Below, one piece after another: positions 16,858-25,801 of a stretch of 33,752 nucleotides of DNA (positions within the stretch are counted from its first letter, which is position 1; each line of letters starts with the position of its first letter). The translations under genes were made by a program, and so were the position numbers. This DNA is from Chara braunii (Eukaryota; Streptophyta; Charophyceae; Charales; Characeae): the NCBI GenBank assembly GCA_003427395.1, contig BFEA01000263.1, forward strand, positions 1,198,014 to 1,231,765. The letters run 5' to 3'. The notes beneath the pieces were generated by a model. The model saw only the letters and a list, made by a program, of their open reading frames with translations, was not told the DNA's origin and made no database searches.

Positions 16858-17366
16858 GACCAAAGAGTCAAATGAGTCGACGCTATGTATCCTCAAGAAA
16901 GAAACCCAGACTTAGACTGACAAGAGGCCATGGAGTGTTGAGCAAGGTTGAAACAGATACACTGTTAAATTCCCTCAATTCTATAGCGAGTAGAGTCGTA
17001 ATCCCCTATGAGATCGTGAGGTATGAGGCCATAAAGAAACCAGGGCAAGAACGGGACAGTCTGTATGTTCTTACCTGCTATTTTATTGATCTTGATGAGT
17101 ACGATATTGGGATTTATGTGTCGAACCAAATATTTGAAGAATGTAGAAAAGGTGAGTGTTGGCAACGAGCGTCGGATTTTGTGCATGATGAGAAAAGAAG
17201 GTTGGAGCGAGAGGGAGAGAGTTTCTCCTTGAGTACCTATGTCAGACCTTTCGTTGGAATACCATCTCCACCTGTTGAAGGACTTACATTCTCAAGACAC
17301 AATTGGTCAGCCATGATAGACCTCGTATGGAAGATGAGAAGGGGTCAAAAGGAACATTCTCAGTAG
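16854..17366 (+). CDS. L-family protein Lc (170 aa), unknown function
   Basis: It is the fullest member. A basic N terminus (residues 1-25, rich in K and R) precedes LLNSLNSIASR (37-47), IVRYE (54-58), LYVLTCYFIDLDEYDIGIYV (70-89), a helix HDEKRRLEREGES (111-123), PSPPVEG (137-143) and HNWSAMIDLVWKM (149-161). The start ATG 16854 shares bases with the stop of Lb in an ATGA overlap. The basic head could bind nucleic acid, which is inference only. No interruption is present. Confidence 0.62.
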   Translation: MRPKSQMSRRYVSSRKKPRLRLTRGHGVLSKVETDTLLNSLNSIASRVVIPYEIVRYEAIKKPGQERDSLYVLTCYFIDLDEYDIGIYVSNQIFEECRKGECWQRASDFVHDEKRRLEREGESFSLSTYVRPFVGIPSPPVEGLTFSRHNWSAMIDLVWKMRRGQKEHSQ

Positions 17367-17824
17367 CAAGAATAACCACAGTGAGAGGAAGACTTTATGA
17401 GGTGATAGACTTTGATAATCCCTTTGTGATCTTGAGATATGAGACTTGTGTGAAAGGGCCCATAATATTTCACATTCCAGTGGTCAAATTCCTGAATACT
17501 GGCAGTGTGGACGTAAGAATTTATGTACCAGCATGCCTAGAAAAGGAAGATGATTACTTGAAGTGTCGGAGTGGTGCTTATATTAGTCTCATAAGAACCA
17601 AAGAGTGGCATGAGAAGTTAAAGAGAAAGGTAACCTGGGGGAAAGGAGTAAGACAATTTGAGAGACTCCCTAACCTTTTAACTACTAGTGACTTTGAGGA
17701 TAGAAGGGATTGGATGTCTCTTCTAGAAGCTATTGCCATAGTGTTAAAGTCCCTACTCTTGGATAATTTCGAGCATCAGTTCGAGGTCCCAGATCAGGTC
17801 TCTTCTGAGATTTGTCTCTCCTGA
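17327..17824 (+). CDS. L-family protein Ld (165 aa), divergent
   Basis: ATG 17327 (MEDEKGSKG) overlaps the end of Lc by 40 bases. The frame also extends 24 bases upstream without ATG. It keeps VILRYET (the VRYE counterpart), SVDVRIYVPACLEK, a basic helix (WHEKLKRKV) and DRRDWMSLLEAI, but lacks the SLN segment at the front and the PP motif is replaced. The C-terminal tail is longer than in the others (after residue 140). It is open throughout. It is the most divergent of the tandem copies. Confidence 0.55.
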   Translation: MEDEKGSKGTFSVARITTVRGRLYEVIDFDNPFVILRYETCVKGPIIFHIPVVKFLNTGSVDVRIYVPACLEKEDDYLKCRSGAYISLIRTKEWHEKLKRKVTWGKGVRQFERLPNLLTTSDFEDRRDWMSLLEAIAIVLKSLLLDNFEHQFEVPDQVSSEICLS

Positions 17825-17845
17825 TGATAATCATGATGATCAAGA

Positions 17846-18136
17846 ATGTCTGGCCCTGTTGAGCAACTAACATTTGGGGTTGTACAAGAAGAAAGAATAG
17901 TCAAGGTAGAAGGGACTCTTCGTATCTCTGACAGAAACCTTTCTACCTTGGCTGAGCTAGAATTCTTGCAACCTTTCTTTGATCAGATGAGAGATTCTGC
18001 CCTTAGAGCCGTCACTGGCCAGACTGAGATTAACTATCTACTAAAGGTGGTGAAAGTGGAAACTGCTGAGAGAATATCATACCACACTTCTAGGGAACGA
18101 GTCTCTCTTGCCCAAAGGATCAACAACGGGTTGTAA
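17846..18136 (+). CDS. S-family protein S1 (96 aa), unknown function
   Basis: ATG 17846 follows the Ld stop by 21 bases. The predicted order is strand (QLTFGVV), strand (RIVKVEGTLRI), long helix (ELEFLQPFFDQMRDSALRAV), strand (TEINYLLKVVKVE) and a short helix at the end (RVSLAQRI). The same order and the C-terminal S-x-x-x-A-x-R pattern appear in S2. It has no catalytic motif, signal or membrane segment. It is a small alpha/beta protein of unknown role. Confidence 0.55.
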   Translation: MSGPVEQLTFGVVQEERIVKVEGTLRISDRNLSTLAELEFLQPFFDQMRDSALRAVTGQTEINYLLKVVKVETAERISYHTSRERVSLAQRINNGL

Positions 18137-18139
18137 GCA

Positions 18140-18406
18140 ATGCAATTTGACTATGAGATCATAGACTTGACTCGATATTTTATGATTCGGGTTATTGTAA
18201 AAGGGTATAATAGAAGACTGAGAAGTGATGATGAAAGAGAGTTGATTGAAGATTACATTGGAAGGTTGAGAAGGATTGTTTTGCCTTTAATCACTACCCA
18301 GTCTGTTATTGCATATACTCTTTATGTACAAAATTCTCAAGGGGTAGAGCAAACGAGAGAAGAGAGAAACGAGTCTGTATCCCTTGCGAGAAGAGTGGGA
18401 GATTGA
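18140..18406 (+). CDS. S-family protein S2 (88 aa), unknown function
   Basis: ATG 18140 lies 3 bases after the S1 stop. It shows FDYEIIDLT, FMIRVIVKGY, helix ELIEDYIGRLRRIVLPL, strand VIAYTLYVQN and the end SVSLARRVGD, which aligns with S1 (RVSLAQRI) and with the frame at 32190-32426 (SVGEARRV). It is open throughout. The next frame, gag, starts 61 bases later. Identity to S1 is low, so the relation rests on shared order and a few positions. Confidence 0.52.
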   Translation: MQFDYEIIDLTRYFMIRVIVKGYNRRLRSDDERELIEDYIGRLRRIVLPLITTQSVIAYTLYVQNSQGVEQTREERNESVSLARRVGD

Positions 18407-18467
18407 GAAATAAGGAAAGAGAGGACAAAAGTGACAGAAAGAGAGAAGAAAGTATCCGGGAAAGTCT

Positions 18468-19386
18468 ATGGTCAAGATGGCTGGTCGTTCAAGACCTAAC
18501 TCATCTGCAGGGACCAATGAAGAGGCCTTGGTTGGGGTTATACGGGAATTGGTCGAGAGAGTTGACACTATAAAAGGAGGGTCAGACATTGCAAGAGCAC
18601 CAGATGAGAGAATTCCCTGTTTCAGAGGACCTCAAGTAAACGATTTCCTGGACGAGTATGAATTATTTGGGCTCAGTTATGATTGGACAGACAAGCAACG
18701 ACTTAAGCACCTTCGATCTTACTGTGACACAGACTCGAGGTTGGCTGTTCAGGAGTTGATGGAAGGGTCCACTACATGGGAAAAGATCAAAGAGAGAATG
18801 AAAAAAGAATTTGAGAAAGATTCAGTTCCAACTACAACCAAGGATTTACTCAACATCAGAAGAGCTTAGTATGACACTTTCAATGTTTTCCTTCAGACCT
18901 TCATCCGAACANCAAGAAGAATACCATATTTGGACGAAGCTTAGAGATGTCATATATTTTTGACAAATTTTACTGACATGGAAAGGCAGGCAGTCCTCAA
19001 TCAGGCTCAACACTATCCTCTCAGATGGGATGAAATGGTTGCAATTGTTAGGACTCTACCTACAGTTTCTCATAAGAAATGGTCACTGGATCATATCAGT
19101 ACATTGGCCAAGGACTAGGAGACTGAGAATGGCATGAACAGAGGGAACAATCTGAGTGCTGAAAATATTATTCAAAGAGTGATGGCCAACTATATGCCTG
19201 CAAATCATGATGTGAATGACAGAGGAAAGAAGAAAGTTGAAAGTGAAGAGGAAGAGGATGATGATGATGATGAAGGTTATGGTAAGAAGGGAGATTCTTC
19301 TAGATCCTGACCGTCCTAAGAAGAGTTTTGTCTGCTACTATTGTGGTGAAGGGGGTCACACTACCACTTACTGCAAGGCCTCTTGA
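18468..19386 (+). pseudogene. gag: Element C gag with zinc knuckle, decayed
   Basis: ATG 18468 or 18477 starts the frame. The capsid-like part reads FRGPQVNDFLDEYELFG, KQRLKHLRSYCDTDSRLAV and TTWEKIKERMKKEFEKDS, the layout of Gag in the PVKGP lineage. In-frame stops lie at 18867-18869, in the segment DEA-stop-RCH near 18942, and after TLAKD near 19117. One base is unresolved at 18912. An acidic run (EEEEDDDDDEG) precedes a frameshift near 19290. The nucleocapsid then reads CYYCGEGGHTTTYC (19333-19374), a perfect C-x2-C-x4-H-x4-C, and stops at 19384-19386. The identification is solid; the product is broken. Confidence 0.8.
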
Positions 19387-19677
19387 GGAGGATGTGAGGA
19401 GTGGGGTGACAAAGAAGGATGTTATGGGTCATGTCTATGATAGTTCATGAAACACGTTGGACCCCAGGCATCCAAAAGGTATGAGACTTCTCGCTCTTAA
19501 ACATGATGAAAAAATGAAGAAGAAGAAGAAGAGAAAGACTACTGTGAATGTTCATTTTCTTATTGATGAGTTGCCTAATGAGCTTGTGCAGGAAACAAGG
19601 TAGAGGAAAAAAAAAGTAGGAAAGCTGAGGAGTCTCTAATTAATATTCTTGATGATCCAGAACCAGAACTTGGAAGA
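19387..19677 (+). pseudogene. Gag-protease linker of element C, broken
   Basis: Short protein-like pieces in shifting phase (a Lys-rich run near 19516-19545, then VNVHFLIDELPNELV and a stop, then LINILDDPEPELGR) bridge gag and the protease frame. In related elements this region is a continuous linker. Several indels and stops make a product impossible. Confidence 0.5.
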
Positions 19678-20361
19678 ATGAACAAGGAAGCAGAGACAGT
19701 GATTACTGACGTGATTACTAAAATGTTGGAAGAGACAGAAGTGACCGTGTCCTTCAAGGAGGCAATGACTCTAGCACCTAAGTTAAGAGAGGAACTTAAG
19801 AAGTTGATTGAGAAGAAGAAATTAGAAGTTAATTATTTGGGATCATTTTTTCCCAGTCAGGTGAACAGATCACTGCCAGGTTGCAAGATGAGATTCGCAA
19901 CTATGGGATGTAGGCACCTGACCATTTATATTAATCAAGTGAAGATTCGAGCCTTAGTGGACTCTGGGGCAGAGATGATTCTTCTTTCTCGGAGAATAAT
20001 GGAGGCTTGTGATTTATCTATTGATAGACCTGCGCAAAACATACTGAGTAATATTGCAGGAGAACTTTTTGTGGCTGGATTTATTGACAATCTGCCTATC
20101 AGAGTTGGAACCCTGTCAATTGAATGACTGGGTTTTGTAGTGTCACAACTGGACCACGATTGTATTTTGGGCACTCCATTCTTGCATAAAATGGAGGCAG
20201 TCCATTTTTTTGTCATGAGGGGTTATCCTGGATCGGCCTACAAGATCCGGAGACTGCTCAGGAACAGACCTTTATGGTCTGCACGAAAAATGATTTCAAG
20301 CATCGATTGTCTGCTAATTCGATCAGAAAAGAAGAGTCTACTGAAAGGATTAGGAGACTAA
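19678..20361 (+). pseudogene. pol: Element C retropepsin domain
   Basis: The frame opens with a helical stretch typical of this lineage before the protease (VTVSFKEAMTLAPKLREEL). The active site is ALVDSGAEMILLSRR with an intact D-S-G. A TGA at 20125-20127 interrupts after VGTLSIE, and the same phase goes on to CILGTPFLHKME, the C-terminal protease signature, and SAYKI. The likely pre-mutation residue at the TGA is Trp (TGG). In the cycle this enzyme cleaves Gag-Pol. The later part, after about 20270, drifts out of the original phase. Confidence 0.82.
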
Positions 20362-21718
20362 GTGAAGAAGGCAAACAAGAGGTTAAAAAAAAAATTTCAG
20401 TGGGTATTAATCAGGTTTCAAAGATTATCAAGGCCCTTGGTAATCTCAAAGATGAAGATGGACAAATTGAGGCATTTAAGAAAGTTGTAGAGACTGTTAA
20501 GGAAGGGAGGATGAAATTAAAATTTGCATCGACTCATAGCCACTGGGTCAAAGAGAAAATACAAACCCAAGGGGGTGAAGAAAAACCCGGTGACAGTCCT
20601 AATAGAAAAAGATTATGATGAAACATTGAAAAAAGAGAGAAAAATTATTAAAGTATTAAGAGAATCTGCAAAATTAGGGAATAGGGTCACCAAAGAGAGA
20701 TTTGACACAATGAAAATAGGCTCGGATCAGTTTATCCTGCCTAAAGAGAAAAAATATATCTTCAAAATGTGTCAGGAATTTTCTGGTGCATTCTCCTTTA
20801 ATGATGAAGAGAGAGGGCGGTTGGACGTGGATATGATCAAGATGGCAAAAATTTGGACGGTTGATCATGTTCCATGGAATGATAGGTCAACCAAGTATGC
20901 CCTGAAAGAAGAAGCAGAGGTTGTAAAATATCTTGACAAGAAGGTTGCATCTAACGTTGTTGAACCTGCTGATGGACCGTATGCTAACCACTGGTTTTGC
21001 TTTTGAAAACCAGGGGGTGGATTGAGGTGGATACAGAATTTTCAGAAGCTCAACTCTGTGACGGTACGTGATGCAGGTAGTCTTCCTAATGTTGATCTCC
21101 TCTCTGAGTTTTTTGCTGGTCGATGCATTTGTTCCTTAGTTGATTTATATTCTGGCTATGATTAGTTTCCCTTTGATCCCACTAGCCGACCAATGACTGT
21201 CATGCACACGCCAAAAGGGTTCATTCAGATGTGTGTGGTACCTCAAGGTTTGGACCAATGGAGTGGCAGTGGTTCAAAGGGATGTGATCAAAGTCATGCA
21301 AGACATTTCTCTTGAAATAACCATCCCCTATATTGATGACAATCCCGTGAAAGGACCCCCAGTAAGGGATGAAACTTTGGTCGCAGGTGGATTCAGAAAG
21401 TTTGTTTGGGAGCATACTAAAGGAGTAAAAATGGTCCTAGAGAGACTTCAGAAATATAACCTGACTGCCAATGGACCAAAGTCCCTTCTCTTTCAGCTAG
21501 AAGTAATCATTTTGGGCTTCAGATGTTGTTTTAAGGGTAGGAGTCATGACCCCAAAAAGATAGACAAGATATTAAACTGGCCTCTGCCACTCAAGAGAGT
21601 GACAGATGTCAGAAGCTTCTTGGGTGTCTATGGATTCTGGAGGATTTTTATTCCTCATTTTGCTACCCTTGCAGAGCCTCTGAGGGAGATGGTAAGACAA
21701 GGGGCTAATTTAGCATGA
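20274..21718 (+). pseudogene. pol: Element C reverse transcriptase, broken
   Basis: Three phases are needed. From 20274 to about 20540 runs a Lys-rich pre-RT linker. From 20524 it continues as KYKPKGVKKNPV to RT fingers (VASNVVEPADGPYANHWFCF), a TGA at 21004-21006, RWIQNFQKLNSVTV and palm motif SLVDLYSGYD with a TAG right after. A frameshift near 21250 then leads to NGVAVVQRDV, IPYIDDNPVKGP (catalytic YIDD intact), FRKFVWEH, and VRSFLGVYGFWRIFI. It stops at 21716-21718, where related proteins have Trp. Lineage assignment rests on YIDDxPVKGP and FVWEH. Confidence 0.85.
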
Positions 21719-21778
21719 AATGAGAAAAGACAATCTGCTGCAAAAACTGTACAGGAGAAATTAAAAGATAGGGGTGTA

Positions 21779-23467
21779 GTGCTAGGAGTGTCTTTTTATG
21801 ATGATGAGGAAGAGAGGTTTTTCATCATTGAGGCCGACGGAGGACTAGTTGCTTTGGGTGGTGTGCTCATTCAGAAAGATGAAAATGGGAAAGAGAGGCC
21901 TCTGAGATTTGAGAGCAGGACTCTTAACTCTACAGAAAAAGGTTATACCCAATTCAGAAAAGAGCTGCTGGCATTTATCCATAGCCTCAGATGCTTCAGG
22001 CACTATGTACTAGGGAGGAGATTCATCTTGAGGACTGATGTATCGGTTGTGATTGGTGTCATAAAGAAGCACCAACAAGTTGATCCAACAATCAACAATT
22101 GGATTGCCTTCATCGGGACTTTTGATTTTAAGTTGGAAAAGATTCCTACTGAGAAGAACAGGGCAGATGACTTGAGCCGAATTGAATGGAGAAAAGATGA
22201 AGAAGAAGATTTAAACAAAATGATTGAAGAATCAGCCTATGTTGATAATTTTCTGAATGAAAAGGATGACGAAGATTATGAAGTACCACGCTCCTATAAG
22301 TGGAGTTTATGGCTTGAAGAGAGAGACAACTGGGGAAATATTCCTAATGCCTATGTTTATGAGTCGATTCTTGGGAAAGAAGAAGAGGATGAGCCAAATG
22401 ATTGGTATGCTAGAATTAACGCAGCAATTGTGGCTGCTCATGAAATGGAGGAAAACTCTGGTTCAAAGGAAGAAGAAGAAGGTGAAAAGAAGGAGGAAGA
22501 GATATTTTTCATCTTTGAGGAATACGATGGAAGTTATCAAGAGGTTGGTAAGAGGATGGAAAAAGAACAGCTAAAGGAATATTATTGTAAAAATTCAAGG
22601 AAAAAGTTCAGATTAAAAAGAGGACATCTCTTTATGGATGGTAAGGGAGAGCTACCTCCATTAAGAGTGGTCTGTGGTAAAGAGAGACAATTAGAGATAA
22701 TTACTGCTCTACATGCGGGGGTTGCAGGTGGCCACAGAGCTGCTGAGGCAACTTACTCTAAGATTGTCAAACTCTACTTCTGGGCTGGCATGAGGGATAT
22801 GATTTTCATATTTTGTAAGTCATGTGTGTTATGTCAAAAGAGGTATACTACAAGAATGATTGAACCTTTATATCCTACTATTCTGGTGGAGTTAGGAAGT
22901 CGAGTTCATTTAGATCTCATCACCATGCCGTTAGGCAAGGGTGGGATGAGATATATACTGAACACGAGAGATAATTTCTCTGGATACGTTGAGGCAAAAG
23001 CTATGAAAAGGAAGACAACCGAGCAAGTGGCTGACTGGATAAAGGAAGTCTATCTCAGATATCCTTTTATCAGAGAGTTTGTCTCAGACAGAGGATCAAG
23101 GTTCATAAATGAGATTGTAAGAAGGACCACTCTCAGATTGGGTGTCAGAATTTGATATGTGACTACCTATCATCCTCAAGCAAATGCACCTGTCGAGAGG
23201 GGTCACAAAACCCTAAAAGATTCATTGGCCAAATGGTGTGAAAGAAATCTTAGTAACTGGCCAAAAGTATTAAGAGCTGTTGTCTATGCTGACAACATAA
23301 CAGTCAAGAGGACTACTGGTTATGCTCCATTTACTCTGTGGTATGGCCGATATGCTACATTGCCTATTGAGAACATAGTCACGACATGGTCAAGTCAAGA
23401 AAGCGATAGAGACTATTCTATTTCAAAACTCCTCCAGAATCAGAATGAGACAAATATAAGAGGTTGA
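21779..23467 (+). pseudogene. pol: Element C RNase H and integrase
   Basis: The frame 21779-23155 starts in RNase H (FFIIEADGG, PLRFESRTLN, FRKELLAFIHSLR, TEKNRADDLSR). A Glu-rich linker follows (about residues 200-245). Integrase has H312 and H319 with CKSCVLC at 346-352, catalytic Asp in HLDLITM (379) and Asp in VSDRGSRF (437). A TGA at 23153-23155 interrupts, and the same phase resumes as YVTTYHPQANAPVERGHKTL with the catalytic Glu and ends at 23467. Only one stop breaks about 560 codons, so this is the best kept part of pol. The APVERGH form of the Glu motif also fits the PVKGP lineage. Confidence 0.88.
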
Positions 23468-23843
23468 TCAAGCAGTGATGGATGCTGCAGAGAGAATGGC
23501 ATCCAACAGATTATCAGATCAAGAGAGAGAAAACAAGAAAAAATATATAAGAAAAGAGAAATTGAAGGTTGGTGATGTTGTTCTTCTATTCGACAGTTTT
23601 CTTGAGACTCAGTAGACTAAACGATTGGAGCCTAGATGGCTTGGTCCTTACAGAATCATAGGAGAAGCAGAAGGCAAAGTTTATGAGATATCATAAATGG
23701 ATGGATCCAGGATTCATGACATAGTATCAGGGTCAAGACTTCGTAAGTTCATTTTGAGAGACCCTGATCTGATCCCTACAGTGATCTCAAAGAGAGGGAA
23801 GAAAGGACAGTCATCCAGCAAGAGGGCCGTTTTGGAAAGTTAA
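23463..23843 (+). pseudogene. pol: Element C integrase C-terminal GPY/F module
   Basis: A phase change near 23460 leads to a frame with LKVGDVVLLFDSF, LEPRWLGPYRIIG and IVSGSRLRKFIL. This is the GPY/F module, an SH3-like nucleic-acid-binding fold at the integrase C terminus of Ty3/gypsy elements. TAG (23613-23615) and TAA (23694-23696) interrupt it, and it ends at TAA 23841-23843 after a basic, Ser-rich tail. Element A lacks a recognisable module of this kind. Confidence 0.8.
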
Positions 23844-23934
23844 GGAAATTAAGCACAGTGAGACTGCAAGACTTAACCTCCAACAGACTCTGACCATTCT
23901 TGCTTTTGTCAATTCCGTATTTCAACTTTTCGGC

Positions 23935-24093
23935 ATGTCAATTAATTTTCTGTTTCAGCAAGTAACAAAGTTAAAAAGACTAGGTTTCTTTGATGCAGAG
24001 ATACAGTCAGTCCATGAGTGTCAAGTCCCTAAGAGAGGGAAAATAGCCGTGAGATACATTTCCGTGAGCATTGACGCAGTGTCAAAAATCTGA
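23935..24093 (+). CDS. Small frame after integrase (52 aa), unknown
   Basis: ATG 23935 (MSINFLFQQVTKLKR) is preceded by about 50 further open codons in the same phase (including LTILAFVNSVFQLFG), which overlap the end of the integrase tail. The end reads GKIAVRYISVSIDAVSKI. The composition is protein-like, with hydrophobic and amphipathic stretches. It could be a short 3' accessory frame, a shifted tail of Pol, or chance. No family is recognised. Confidence 0.3.
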   Translation: MSINFLFQQVTKLKRLGFFDAEIQSVHECQVPKRGKIAVRYISVSIDAVSKI

Positions 24094-24159
24094 GGAACTC
24101 GTGGCTGTGGCACATCAGAAGATGTAATCAGTATTATTCTTATGATGAAGAGAAGAGCA

Positions 24160-24560
24160 TGATGGGCATAAAGAAGTTCAGTTCTCTCTGATCGAGAGCT
24201 GTCAGCAGAAGAACTTCGTGTCTTTGACTAAGTTGTCCATCCGAGAAATTCAGATGAGGACAGGCATAAAGAAGTTCAACTTTACCTGACTGATAGTTGT
24301 CAGTAAAGGGACTTCGTGTTTCTTGACTAAGTTGCCTGACTTCACTCAAATGAGGGAAGGGACCTCTCTGAGACCAACATTTCAGTATTTCCTTCGGACT
24401 GACGGGACATCTCTTGGAAAAGAAATTCCCAGCTGAGGGAAGGGACCTCTCTGGGGCCAACACTAAGCATCCTTCTTGAGACTGAAGAGAGGTCCCCTGC
24501 AGGGGCTTGGTGCTGGTTATCATGTTGCTGTTCAGTGCCTCTTGAGACTGAAGGGACGTC
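24160..24560 (+). repeat. Two successive tandem-repeat pairs 3' of element C coding region
   Basis: A unit of about 96 bases beginning ggcataaagaagttca occurs at about 24167 and 24263, with aacttcgtgt/gacttcgtgt and tgactaagttg in both. It is followed by a unit beginning gagggaagggacctctctg at about 24352 and 24435, with later partial copies of cttgagactgaag. Copies differ by many substitutions, so they are old. No coding is likely. They would lie in the 3' untranslated part of the element. Confidence 0.75.
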
Positions 24561-24674
24561 TCTTGAGAAATGTTTGTCCTGTTATGGGGCATGGGCAGTC
24601 TGCTTGTGGGTTATGATATGCTTGTTTATTTGTTTGTGCCTGGGATCTTCTTCTTTAACCTAAAGATGCATTGA

Positions 24675-25250
24675 TTGTCGGGGCCAGCCAGAGCCTTACC
24701 GCAGTAGGTTGCAATCTGGTGGGGTCAGCAGGTCCCCGACGCGAGTGTCGAATTCCGTAGTCCACTAAGACTAAGACTCCGGGGGTCTGGCCTGTGAGGT
24801 CGAGAGGGGTCAGCTGGAACCCTACCGCAGTCAGAGGATGCAATCCAGTGAGGTTCGCCAGAGCCTGGAACTGTGGTTAGACCGGGTCCCACGTTAAAAA
24901 ATCTGGGCGGGGCAGCCAGTGCCCTAAGCCGAAAACTGGTAGGTGAGCCGGTCCCCGACCGCAGTGGTCAAATCCGGGTTCGGGACAGTCTGACTGACGG
25001 GAGGTCTACTGTCATAGGGTGACCAGACCCGCTATATAGTCTGGGTGTCCTGACGAGAGTGTCGAAGGACTACCATACTCGAGTAGTGGGTATGCTGGTC
25101 CTGACCTGGAGGCAGGTCAAAGGGGTTGTCAAGACTTATGGTCTGACTAGTTCTGGCCTGAGGCGGGCCGAATAGGGTATGTCAGACTAACGGGAGGTCT
25201 GGAATTCCTGGCCAGTGGTGGGCCAAAATCAAGGCAATCAATAGTTCTTG
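24675..25250 (+). repeat. Degenerate repeat block rich in ccgcagt and gtccccgac words
   Basis: Related lines recur: ccttaccgcagtaggttgca and ccctaccgcagtcagaggat (followed by aatctggtggggtcagc and aatccagtgaggttcgc), ggtccccgac with gagtgtcgaa or gcagtggtcaaa, and gacgggaggtct/aacgggaggtct. The units are 80-130 bases long and strongly diverged. No frame is convincing. Confidence 0.6.
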
Positions 25251-25260
25251 GGCGTGAAGA

Positions 25261-25421
25261 ATTGTCTTGCTATGTCTATGATTTTATTATTTTATGTTGG
25301 GTTTCATTTTGTTTACTTGTTGTTTGGCTGTTAATTGTCGGGAGGCCTGCTTGTTGGGGCATAGTCTGTTGTCCGTGGACCTCGTTGTTTTGCAGGTATA
25401 CAAAGACCTATCCGAAGTCCC
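25261..25421. other. Spacer, T-rich
   Basis: No gene is supported. A short hydrophobic open frame from 25262 (VSFCLLVVWLLIV) looks like composition of T-rich DNA. Confidence 0.4.
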
Positions 25422-25600
25422 CAGACCAGAGAAAAGAAAAAGGGTTTGGTATCCCCTTCCCTTTTTCTGAGAAATTTGAGGAGACGCCTTACTCCGACCA
25501 GAGAAAGAAAACAGGGTTTGGTATCCCCTGAGTTACTTGAGAAGTTGAGAAGGTATCTCACTCAAGCCAGAGAGCAGAAAACAGGGTTTAGTATGCCCTG
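25422..25600 (+). repeat. Three-unit tandem repeat (about 70-77 bp)
   Basis: Units begin with ccagaccagagaaaag at 25422, ccagagaaagaaaacagg near 25497 and ccagagagcagaaaacagg near 25566. Each holds ggtttggtatccc or its variant ggtttagtatgccc. The first two also share gagaa and a gaag/gagg stretch, then a ctcac/ttactccga end. They differ by indels, so the array is moderately old. Confidence 0.8.
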
Positions 25601-25801
25601 CTCCTAGCATGGCAGGCTGGACAAGTGTCCCAAGCATTGGTATCAAACTAACAATGTTTTCGATTTTATAGCCAAGGTGAAGGTTAAGGTAACCTTTCTC
25701 TGNCATAAAATTCAGATTGAGAACAGATTCAGAATAACAAGAGGGCAGAATCGGCAGCAAACGAGAAAGTGGAAACATAATCCTTTTTAAATTTATTTGG
25801 T

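Larger units (their letters stand above)
15310..24093 (+). mobile_element. Element C: decayed Ty3/gypsy gag-pol with accessory frames 5' of gag
   Basis: All frames are on one strand: a Ser/Gln-rich frame, four L-family frames, two S-family frames, gag with zinc knuckle, protease, RT, RNase H, integrase with GPY/F module, and a small 3' frame. RT reads IPYIDDNPVKGP and the flanking text FRKFVWEH and VRSFLGVYGFWRIFI matches a Ty3/gypsy lineage I know mainly from basidiomycete fungi. At least ten stops or frameshifts interrupt gag-pol. No LTR pair was found around it, so the limits given are only those of recognisable coding. It could share the LTR and primer site at 13034-14052 if that element is very large; nothing proves this. 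Confidence 0.75.
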
